A stretch of DNA of 64,000 nucleotides from an uncultured Barnesiella sp. (GTDB lineage Bacteria > Bacteroidota > Bacteroidia > Bacteroidales > Barnesiellaceae): contig CALUFO010000003.1 in assembly GCA_944320015.1 (NCBI GenBank), forward strand, positions 62,001 to 126,000, given 5' to 3'. The translations under genes were made by a program, and so were the position numbers. The notes under the pieces were generated by a model. The model ran no database searches. It saw nothing but the letters and a program-made list of their open reading frames with translations, and was not told the origin of the DNA. Positions 44,172 to 51,843 of this stretch are shown here, piece by piece (the first letter of the stretch is position 1; each line of letters opens with the position of its first letter).

Positions 44172-44288
44172 GATACAAAACACAGACATGCTTCACATAT
44201 CCACAGATTTTTATCTCAATCACAATCAATTCATTAGACGATATGATACAAAACACGGATATGCTTCACGAAAACACAGATTTTATCC
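44172..44288. promoter_or_regulatory. Two direct repeats between the accessory operon and araC-type gene
   Basis: GATACAAAACACAGACATGC and on to TTCAC...CCACAGATTTT (44172-44214) recurs with a few changes at 44245-44288 (GATACAAAACACGGATATGC and TTCAC...ACACAGATTTT). The repeat distance is 73 bp, close to seven helical turns, and both copies lie between the divergent promoters. They are the natural candidates for AraC-regulator binding sites. Confidence 0.6.
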
Positions 44289-44319
44289 ATTCCTGTAAGA
44301 GAAAGCCGATATTGTTCCT

Positions 44320-44327
44320 TACCTTTG
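44320..44327 (+). promoter_or_regulatory. -7 promoter box of the AraC-family gene
   Basis: TACCTTTG, 22 nt before the ATG at 44350. No TTTG at -33, consistent with need for an activator. Confidence 0.5.
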
Positions 44328-44349
44328 TGACAACAATCAAAAGGACAAT

Positions 44350-45255
44350 ATGGAAAAGACATTATTGAATATAGAAACGGTTACGGAATATGATGACATG
44401 CTCGGTGTAGAAACCCTGCATCCACAAGTCAGCGTGATAGACCTTTCGAAAGCCAGACCGATGCGCCACATGCGGCATACGTTCAGCTTTTATGTGGTGT
44501 TCCTGAAAGACGAAAAGAACTGCGAACTGGTTTACGGTCGTCAGCGGTACGATTATCAAAAAGGGTCGGTTGTCTGTCTGGCACCGGGTCAGGTCATCGG
44601 TATTGAGGACACGGGCGAGGAGTTCCAGCCACAGGGTTATGCACTATGCTTCCACCCCGATCTTATCCGTGGCACAAACCTCGGACGCAACATCAAGGAA
44701 TATACGTTCTTCTCTTACGAAGTGAATGAGGCGTTGCATCTGTCGGAGCGTGAACGCCATACTTTCATAGACTGTCTGATGAAGATACAGGAGGAACTCC
44801 AGCACTCCATCGACCGCATGAGCAAGCGGTTAATAGCCAACAATATTGAATTGCTTCTCAATTATTGCCTGCGTTTCTACGAACGCCAGTTTATCACAAG
44901 GCAGGATGCCAACCGTGATATTCTGACCCGCTTCGAGGCATTGCTTGACAGCTATTTCACAGGTAATAATGCCATGCAGAAAGGACTGCCCACTGTAAAG
45001 TATTGTGCCGGAGAACTGTGCCTTTCGTCCAACTATTTCGGTGACTTGATTAAAAAAGAGACCGGAAAGACCGCATTGGACTATATTCAGAATAAAATAA
45101 TGGGTATCGCCAAAGAACAATTGCTTATTCCTTCCAATTCTATCAGTCAAATAGCATACGGTCTGGGCTTTCAATATCCGCAACATTTTACTCGGGTGTT
45201 CAAGAAAGCGACTGGTATGACACCTAACGAGTACAGAGGGAATATTGAGGCATGA
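44350..45255 (+). CDS. AraC-family transcriptional regulator
   Basis: A 301-residue regulator. The N-terminal half (about 1-180) is a cupin-like sensor ('FYVVFLKDEKNCELVYGRQRYDYQKGSVVCLAPGQV'), and the C-terminal half (about 205-300) has two helix-turn-helix units ('ELCLSSNYFGDLIKKETGKTALDYI' and 'ISQIAYGLGFQYPQHFTRVFKKATGMTPNEYR'). It is divergent from the four-gene operon and probably controls it through the direct repeats. Confidence 0.92.
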   Translation: MEKTLLNIETVTEYDDMLGVETLHPQVSVIDLSKARPMRHMRHTFSFYVVFLKDEKNCELVYGRQRYDYQKGSVVCLAPGQVIGIEDTGEEFQPQGYALCFHPDLIRGTNLGRNIKEYTFFSYEVNEALHLSERERHTFIDCLMKIQEELQHSIDRMSKRLIANNIELLLNYCLRFYERQFITRQDANRDILTRFEALLDSYFTGNNAMQKGLPTVKYCAGELCLSSNYFGDLIKKETGKTALDYIQNKIMGIAKEQLLIPSNSISQIAYGLGFQYPQHFTRVFKKATGMTPNEYRGNIEA

Positions 45256-45696
45256 GCTTATTTTGAATTGGCGGAAGGATTACAAGCCGTTTTGGTCATA
45301 CAAAAACACAAACTTGCCACCCTCCCGTTGGCATTGTTTACAACCTCAAACCTCTATCCTTTCTGTGCCGTACAACCGTCCTTCTAACGGATAAGAACAA
45401 CTTGTCGAACTACTCCTTGAACCATTTGCCAATCAGTTTGGCAAGTGCAAGCCTTCACTTGTCTTTCGGGTCTTCACCACTTGTAAAGCCCGCACTTTCA
45501 GCTCACCTCCGCCCAACCTCCGCAATTTCCTTCCAACTACTGAATTCCCCAATTTCTTGTTGCGTTAATCTGCCTAAATTCGTCGATTATTCCATAAATT
45601 TTCGCTAAGTTTGCAAATAGGTTTCCGGCATTCGACTGTCGATACAGAGGAAAGTGCGATGCCGGTATCGCTGTATGGTAATCTTAATGCTTAATC
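45256..45696. other. 441-bp intergenic region after the AraC gene
   Basis: No gene is supported. It holds a small hairpin (TTGCCAA-TCAG-TTTGGCAA near 45426), and a -7 box TAAGTTTG (45606-45613) for the next gene, without a clear -33 box. The base composition differs from that of both neighbours, with many CTTC, CAAC and CACC words, which might mark an old mobile-element end. Confidence 0.4.
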
Positions 45697-46827
45697 ATGG
45701 TGGAAAATATGACACGACCGGCCAACAACCGCTTGGCTTCACTGGATATACTGCGAGGATTCGACTTGTTTTTATTGGTGTTTCTACAACCCGTATTGGC
45801 CACGGTGGGCGAGTGCGTGAATAGTCCTGCCTTGAATACGGTTCTGTATCAATTCGACCATGAGCCGTGGGAGGGATTCCGCTTTTGGGATTTGGTGATG
45901 CCGTTATTCCTCTTTATGACAGGTGTCTCGATGCCGTTTTCTTTCTCGAAATATCGAGGAGTGGAAAACCGCTGGTTTATTTACAAAAAAGTGGCGAAAC
46001 GGTTTGTTGTCCTTTTCTTATTGGGAATGGTCGTCCAAGGCAATTTACTGGGGTTGGATCCAAAGCATATTTATCTGTATTCCAACACACTGCAAGCCAT
46101 TGCCACCGGCTACCTCATCGCAGCCCTCATTTTGCTGAACTGCTCTTCGAAATGGCAGATTGGCATCACGGCGCTGTTGCTGCTGGCCTATTGGCTACCC
46201 ATGACGTTTTTGGGCGATTTTACCCCAGAGGGAAACTTCGCAGAGAAAGTCGACTGTTCTGTCTTGGGCCGGTTCCGCGACGGAGTCTATTGGAATGACG
46301 ACGGCACTTGGAGCTTTTCACCCGGTTATCATTACACATGGATACTGAGCAGCCTGACATTTGGAGTTACCGTCATGTTGGGCGTATTCGCAGGCCGGAT
46401 CATGAAAGAAGGAGCCTCCGACCGGCGCAAGGTAGTTCGCCGGTTGTTCCTGATAGGGATAGCCCTCCTTGTAGCGGCTTGGGCATGGAGTTTTCAAATG
46501 CCCGTGATCAAACATATCTGGACTTGCAGCATGACACTGCTGTCGGGCGGATATTGTTTTTTGTTGATGGCCTTGTTCTATTATTGGATAGACTATAAAG
46601 GACATAGCCGAGGATTGAACTGGTTGAAAATATATGGCATGAACTCGATTACCGCCTATATGCTGGGTATGGTCGTTAATTTCCAGTGCGTAGCGGCGTC
46701 GGTCAGCTATGGGTTGGAGCAATACTTAGGCGATTTCTATGCGGTATGGCTCTGTTTTGCAAACTATCTCATCATTTTCTTTATACTCCGGCAATTGTAC
46801 AAGCGGAACATTTTCCTCAAAGTATAG
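45697..46827 (+). CDS. DUF5009/HGSNAT-like membrane acyltransferase
   Basis: A 376-residue multi-pass membrane protein of the heparan-alpha-glucosaminide N-acetyltransferase type. The opening 'RLASLDILRGFDLFLLVFLQPVL' and 'WEGFRFWDLVMPLFLFMTGVSMPFSFSKYR' are characteristic, and about ten hydrophobic segments follow. It likely moves acyl groups onto sugars across the inner membrane, but bacterial members are poorly studied. The start at 45697 was kept; 45709 (MTRPANN) is also possible. Confidence 0.85.
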   Translation: MVENMTRPANNRLASLDILRGFDLFLLVFLQPVLATVGECVNSPALNTVLYQFDHEPWEGFRFWDLVMPLFLFMTGVSMPFSFSKYRGVENRWFIYKKVAKRFVVLFLLGMVVQGNLLGLDPKHIYLYSNTLQAIATGYLIAALILLNCSSKWQIGITALLLLAYWLPMTFLGDFTPEGNFAEKVDCSVLGRFRDGVYWNDDGTWSFSPGYHYTWILSSLTFGVTVMLGVFAGRIMKEGASDRRKVVRRLFLIGIALLVAAWAWSFQMPVIKHIWTCSMTLLSGGYCFLLMALFYYWIDYKGHSRGLNWLKIYGMNSITAYMLGMVVNFQCVAASVSYGLEQYLGDFYAVWLCFANYLIIFFILRQLYKRNIFLKV

Positions 46828-46933
46828 AGGCTTCGCCCGGTTATGGTCGCGCGGCCGCCGGAAAAGAGTACCCTCCCCTTAGACTCAAAAATATGAAATG
46901 CGGGTTAGTGTATATCATTTAAAAAAAATGTAG

Positions 46934-46941
46934 TAACTTTG
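46934..46941 (+). promoter_or_regulatory. -7 promoter box of bipA
   Basis: TAACTTTG just after an A run, about 80 nt before the ATG at 47023. The in-frame ATG at 46939 lies inside this box and so cannot be the start. Confidence 0.55.
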
Positions 46942-47022
46942 CACACCAAAAGTGAAGGCATGCGAAGCACCCGGTCGCACGAGCCGGTATCGCCAAGCCA
47001 TTACACGGTTAAAATAGGTTAT

Positions 47023-48819
47023 ATGCAGAAAATCAGGAACATTGCGATCATCGCTCACGTCGACCACGGCAAAACGACTTTGGTAGACAAAATGCTTTTG
47101 GCCGGGCACCTTTTTCGTGAGAACCAGAACTCCGGAGAGTTGATATTGGACAATAATGATTTGGAGCGGGAACGAGGCATCACGATTCTCTCCAAGAATG
47201 TTTCTATTCGTTACAAAGATTATAAAATCAATATTATAGACACTCCGGGGCACGCCGATTTCGGTGGCGAGGTAGAGCGGGTGCTCAACATGGCCGACGG
47301 CTGTCTGCTGCTGGTCGACGCCTTTGAAGGCCCTATGCCTCAAACTCGTTTCGTATTGCAGAAGGCTATCGAAATGGGATTGAAACCGGTGGTGGTCATC
47401 AACAAGGTCGATAAGCCCAATTGCCGCCCCGACGAAGTGCAGGAAATGGTGCTCGACCTCATGTTTAGCCTCGACGCAACAGAAGAGCAACTCGATTTCC
47501 CCACAATATATGGCTCGGCCAAACAAGGCTGGTTCTCGACCGATTGGCGTAAACCTACCGACAACATCACACCACTGCTCGACGCCATTATCGAGTATAT
47601 CCCCGCGCCTCAGTATCTCGAAGGCACCCCCCAAATGTTGATCACCTCACTCGATTATTCGTCTTATGTGGGACGAATAGCGGTGGGACGGGTGCATCGT
47701 GGAGAACTGAAAGAAGGCATGGACGTGGCGTTGTGCAAGAAAGACGGTTCGATTGTAAAACAGCGCATCAAAGAACTCGATGTATTCGAAGGCATGGGAC
47801 GCACGAAAGTGCAGTCGGTAGAATCGGGCGACATTTGCGCGCTCATCGGAATTGAAAATTTCGAGATCGGCGACACCATAGCCGACTTGAACGATCCCGA
47901 ACCGCTGCCGAGAATCGCCATCGACGAGCCTACCATGTCGATGTTGTTCACGATAAACGATTCGCCATTCTTTGGGAAAGATGGCAAATATGTCACTTCC
48001 CGGCATATCGCCGACCGTTTGAAACGGGAACTCGACAAAAACTTAGCCCTGCGGGTAGAGCGCGGCGATACCGACGACGCTTGGACAGTCTATGGCCGTG
48101 GTGTGCTGCACTTGTCGGTCTTGATCGAAACCATGCGCCGCGAAGGATATGAATTGCAAGTGGGACAACCACAAGTCATCGTAAAAGAAATCGACGGTGT
48201 GAAATGCGAACCGGTAGAGCTGCTCACGATCAATTTGCCCGAAGAATATGCCAGCAAGATTATCGACATGGTCACCCGCCGCAAAGGTGAGATGGTATCG
48301 ATGACTACGCAGAACGACCGCATTCACATCGAGTTCCATATCCCCTCGCGCGGCATTATCGGACTGCGCACCAATGTGCTGACAGCTTCGGCCGGCGAAG
48401 CCATTATGGCGCACCGTTTCTTGGAATATCAGCCGTGGAAAGGCGACATCGACCGTCGCACCAACGGTTCGCTCATCGCTATGGAAGCAGGCACGGCCTA
48501 TGCCTATGCCATCGACAAATTGCAAGACCGGGGACGATTCTTCATCTTCCCGCAAGAAGAAGTATATGCCGGTCAGGTAGTAGGCGAAAATGCCAAAGAC
48601 AACGATATTGTGGTGAACGTAACCAAATCGAAGAAGCTAACCAACATGCGCGCCTCGGGCGCCGACGACAAAGCCCGTATCGTCCCCCCCGTCATATTCA
48701 GCTTGGAAGAAGCCCTCGAATACATCAAAGAGGACGAATATGTAGAGGTGACCCCCCACCACTTGCGCCTGCGCAAAATCATTCTGGACGAGACCGAGCG
48801 AAAACGGGCCAACCGATAA
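47023..48819 (+). CDS. typA: GTPase TypA/BipA
   Basis: A 598-residue ribosome-binding translational GTPase. G motifs are all present: AHVDHGKTT (P-loop), [15 protein letters not shown], and NKVDKPNC. A later block, '[26 protein letters not shown]', is the EF-G-like domain III region, and '[19 protein letters not shown]'-type words in the C-terminal part are specific to BipA (here [19 protein letters not shown]). It ends in a strong terminator. Confidence 0.95.
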   Translation: MQKIRNIAIIAHVDHGKTTLVDKMLLAGHLFRENQNSGELILDNNDLERERGITILSKNVSIRYKDYKINIIDTPGHADFGGEVERVLNMADGCLLLVDAFEGPMPQTRFVLQKAIEMGLKPVVVINKVDKPNCRPDEVQEMVLDLMFSLDATEEQLDFPTIYGSAKQGWFSTDWRKPTDNITPLLDAIIEYIPAPQYLEGTPQMLITSLDYSSYVGRIAVGRVHRGELKEGMDVALCKKDGSIVKQRIKELDVFEGMGRTKVQSVESGDICALIGIENFEIGDTIADLNDPEPLPRIAIDEPTMSMLFTINDSPFFGKDGKYVTSRHIADRLKRELDKNLALRVERGDTDDAWTVYGRGVLHLSVLIETMRREGYELQVGQPQVIVKEIDGVKCEPVELLTINLPEEYASKIIDMVTRRKGEMVSMTTQNDRIHIEFHIPSRGIIGLRTNVLTASAGEAIMAHRFLEYQPWKGDIDRRTNGSLIAMEAGTAYAYAIDKLQDRGRFFIFPQEEVYAGQVVGENAKDNDIVVNVTKSKKLTNMRASGADDKARIVPPVIFSLEEALEYIKEDEYVEVTPHHLRLRKIILDETERKRANR

Positions 48820-48841
48820 TCGCACAATCGAGACCATATAA

Positions 48842-48881
48842 ACGTTTCCCCCAGCGCAATAAATCGCATTGGGGGAAACGT
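48842..48881 (+). terminator. Terminator of bipA
   Basis: ACGTTTCCCCCA and TTGGGGGAAACGT form a 12-bp stem around a loop with GCG/CGC. It is 22 nt after the stop. Confidence 0.75.
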
Positions 48882-48976
48882 CGTGTTATATAGACCGCTA
48901 TATCTCGCATTCAATACTTCCACTCATAAGCTCCTCCCCGTCCCAGCACCGACCGGAGGTGAAGTGCAACGACTAT

Positions 48977-49008
48977 CCTCCTCCATTGCGACAATATAGG
49001 AGGGGGAG
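48977..49008 (+). repeat. Decayed REP-like palindrome
   Basis: CCTCCTCCATTG-CGA-CAATATAGGAGGGGGAG keeps the AATATAGG arm and an inner stem ATTG/CAAT, while the other arm has drifted. Downstream at about 49080-49105 the words CCCCTTGCCTACGGCACTCCC match the flank of the antisense palindromes near 27.4 kb. Confidence 0.55.
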
Positions 49009-49116
49009 CACCATCGACACAAAGGTTAAAGCCAATGAGTGGAAATTGAAGAATTATGAGTTGAAAAATGAAAGATTTCAACCCCTTGCCTACGGCACTC
49101 CCCCGGTCTTAACGGT

Positions 49117-49821
49117 TCAATCTTGGAGCAACACCTTGTCGATAACCGGTTTGACCAACGACTCCATTACACCGTATCCCTGTGAATTGGGGTGTACTCC
49201 GTCATTGGTGTACTGCGGCTGTTGTGCCCCGTCGGCAAGACGAACCATATGGGCATAATAATCAACATAAGGTATATTATGCTCCCGGGCATAGGCTTGC
49301 AGCCGGCTATTCAAAGCGACTATTTTCGGAGTGGCGTCTTTTATGGCCGCATTCCAGCTGAAACTCGCACTGGGCAACGTCGCCGTGAGAATCACTTTTA
49401 TCCCGTTGGCTTGCGCCAATTCAATCATCGAAACGATATTTCCGAAAGAATAATCTTCATTATACGCCCCGGCATTCTCGGCAATATCGTTCGTAGCGGC
49501 ATTGATTACGACAACCTCGGGCGAAAGCTCGATCACATCTTCCCGAAAACGCAACAACATCTGATACGAAGTCTGCCCGCCTATTCCCCGGCCGATATAT
49601 CCATTCCGGTCGAAAAAGTCGGGGTGCTGGTTTTTCCACCCTTCCGTGATGGAGTTCCCGATGAACACTACCCGCCCAGAGACTCTCATATCGGTACGCA
49701 ATGAATCGTTTTGCGATTTATAATACTTGAAATTCGCCCAATTTTGAGCATTATCTTGCGACTTCACGCACAAGATGCCAGCGCAAAAAAACGACAACAC
49801 AAACAACAATATTTTTCTCAT
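49117..49821 (-). CDS. Secreted SGNH/GDSL-family hydrolase
   Basis: A 234-residue exported SGNH hydrolase; signal peptide MRKILLFVLSFFCAGILC. The four blocks are all seen: 'VVFIGNSITEGW' (Ser), 'RGIGGQTSYQML' (Gly), 'INAATNDIAEN' (Asn) and 'DGVHPNSQGY' (Asp-His). It is expected to be an esterase, perhaps removing acetyl groups from glycans. It is the last gene of the PUL. An in-frame ATG four codons earlier (49833) is possible; the chosen start gives the better signal peptide. Confidence 0.88.
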   Translation of the reverse strand: MRKILLFVLSFFCAGILCVKSQDNAQNWANFKYYKSQNDSLRTDMRVSGRVVFIGNSITEGWKNQHPDFFDRNGYIGRGIGGQTSYQMLLRFREDVIELSPEVVVINAATNDIAENAGAYNEDYSFGNIVSMIELAQANGIKVILTATLPSASFSWNAAIKDATPKIVALNSRLQAYAREHNIPYVDYYAHMVRLADGAQQPQYTNDGVHPNSQGYGVMESLVKPVIDKVLLQD

Positions 49822-49850
49822 CGCTCTACACATTATTAGTTATAGTTAGA

Positions 49851-51809
49851 TCAATCAAAGAAAACCGCGCTGCATACCGGATAATCGGGATTACCATAAT
49901 GGTCATAGAAAAAGCGGGTAAGACGGAATTGAACATGGCCCGTCACCTCGAACGACAAGTAGGCACCCTCTTCAAAATTATTGAGAAGGTACGAAGCCAA
50001 TATCCTTTTGGTATTGACATCGATCACATCGACCACCTCTTGACAATTCTTTTTCCCATAATCGGCACAGTACAACGACACTTTCGTAGGCTCTTCCACG
50101 GCGACATCGATCAACTGATGCAAAACCGAAGTCCGCACCGCCTCTATACGTCCTCTTCCCTTAGGGTATCGCAGGGCTACCGGGCGAGCGCTGTTCGCCT
50201 CCAATATTTTCAAGGAATCGCCCTCGTAAAAAAGTTTATGTGATGAATCCAAGCGGGACGAATGGCCGAATATATCGTAGCCTTCACGGCCATACCGACC
50301 TTTCCAGTCGCCTTGTGTCTTGTCGTCCCTCCCCACAAAGGCAGCCGTTCCCGACGGGGGATTGGAATAAATTGTCGAACGGTCGGTCATATCGGTTCCT
50401 GCCGGGACGATAATCAGGGCTTTATCGGGCTCTTGCAAGAGATAAATTTGGTTATCATTCACCGCCTTGTCACGCTCGAGCAAACTCAGACCGGTAAAAT
50501 CATCGTTAAACGTATAAATATCGACCGCCTTCACACCTTCCCATTCCCTCGGGAAATGCCATATCCCTTCCCGGCCTTTCACCGAATAGGCCATAATCTC
50601 GGGGTGGTTGACCCAAAATACAGGGATAAACACATCGTGCCCCTCTTTCATCAAATGCCCGTCGCGGTACAGCCGGTGCACATTATCGCTGTCCCATTTG
50701 CTGACTACATTGTCCGACAATGTCAACGTGATTCCCAAAGGTGGCTCGGTCTCATATTTCAACCGCAATAACCGATTCAAATAAAAATAAACATAAGTGT
50801 GATGCGAAAGTTCCCTCGCCACTTTGAACGGAGCCCTTTGGAACTGTATATCTTCCAACTGCACACTGGCCCCAAAGACTTGGAACCTCCGTTTTGTCAA
50901 ATCGATTTGTCCTCCATACAGCTCGTCGTGAGTCCCGTCCCGGCCGCCGCAAGCGATATACGGAGCAACCTCCATCTGATTGATATTCAGCGAAGCCCAC
51001 CAATCCCAGGTAACACCCAAGGAACACACGCCATACAGATTGGTATCGGCATACTCCCCTATCAACTGAATACCATAGGCAGTCTTCAAATATTCAGCAG
51101 CCTTCTTTATGGCCGATATTTGGTCCTCTCTCGTCACATAGTGGCACAAACTGGGCGGGTACTGGGTTTCATTGTCGAAATACAGCACACCCGTCTCCTT
51201 AACCAAAGGAACCTGCTCTATAAACGCATCGATACGTTGCTTAGTCACACCTGCGTTCCACTCGTTCACCATATTGACAAAATAACTTTGCCGTCCCCAC
51301 CAGACATCGCCTTTCAGCAAAGTGCCATCGGCGTTTCTACACAGCAAGTCTTTCTCTACATACATGTCCCACATGGGCGAATCTTCATAAGCATCGAACG
51401 GATTCACATGGAACGTACAAGTCGTGTTATACTTTTTAGCCTCTTCCATCAACCACAATAAAGCGTCTTTTCCTTTCAACCCGCCGGGAGCGTACAGTGT
51501 CGAATCGACAGGCATCCACCACGGATAGGTATGATCGTGGCCACCCTGTTGGAACCCGCCTAATATCGCTACTTTGGGCAATCCCCGGGAAATACAGTCG
51601 ATTTGCTGCAAGTATTTGGCGACGGCGCCCAAATCCAAATTATGATGATCGTCCTCCAACGCACACCGCAACATGATTTTGAACGTCAACGTTTGCGACA
51701 AATCCCGCTTATACGGATATAACGGATATTGATAATCCAGTCCCAACGCATGCGAAGGGAAAGACGACATTAACAATAAAAATGCCAAGAATGCTTTTAT
51801 AAACTTCAT
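49851..51809 (-). CDS. Secreted GH101-like putative glycosidase, paralog 2 (no sorting tail)
   Basis: A 652-residue exported protein (signal MKFIKAFLAFLLLMSSFPSHA). The body looks like a TIM barrel: 'KVAILGGFQQGGHDHTYPWW' near residue 85 and 'TTCTFHVNPFDAY' near 138 recall the GHDSGHPDY and VHVN elements of GH101 endo-alpha-N-acetylgalactosaminidases. Candidate acids are in 'GVLYFDNETQYP' and 'LIGEYADTN'. The C-terminal about 150 residues ('TQGDWKGRYGREGYDIFG ... FRLTRFFYD') are a beta-sandwich found in other secreted bacterial proteins. It is clearly a paralog of the next gene but ends without a sorting tail. The activity is unproven. Confidence 0.75.
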   Translation of the reverse strand: MKFIKAFLAFLLLMSSFPSHALGLDYQYPLYPYKRDLSQTLTFKIMLRCALEDDHHNLDLGAVAKYLQQIDCISRGLPKVAILGGFQQGGHDHTYPWWMPVDSTLYAPGGLKGKDALLWLMEEAKKYNTTCTFHVNPFDAYEDSPMWDMYVEKDLLCRNADGTLLKGDVWWGRQSYFVNMVNEWNAGVTKQRIDAFIEQVPLVKETGVLYFDNETQYPPSLCHYVTREDQISAIKKAAEYLKTAYGIQLIGEYADTNLYGVCSLGVTWDWWASLNINQMEVAPYIACGGRDGTHDELYGGQIDLTKRRFQVFGASVQLEDIQFQRAPFKVARELSHHTYVYFYLNRLLRLKYETEPPLGITLTLSDNVVSKWDSDNVHRLYRDGHLMKEGHDVFIPVFWVNHPEIMAYSVKGREGIWHFPREWEGVKAVDIYTFNDDFTGLSLLERDKAVNDNQIYLLQEPDKALIIVPAGTDMTDRSTIYSNPPSGTAAFVGRDDKTQGDWKGRYGREGYDIFGHSSRLDSSHKLFYEGDSLKILEANSARPVALRYPKGRGRIEAVRTSVLHQLIDVAVEEPTKVSLYCADYGKKNCQEVVDVIDVNTKRILASYLLNNFEEGAYLSFEVTGHVQFRLTRFFYDHYGNPDYPVCSAVFFD

Positions 51810-51843
51810 GTTGTTTTTCTATCTATTACATTACAACTACCTG

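Noticed and set aside
45402-45608. A 68-codon frame after the AraC gene
   Set aside because: Ser/Leu/Pro-rich without a family pattern; the opposite strand was also read and is broken by stops, so no mobile-element gene could be shown.
46939-47022. An N-terminal extension of BipA (MHTKSEG...)
   Set aside because: The ATG lies in the -7 promoter box, so it would not be transcribed; the family begins at MQKIRN.
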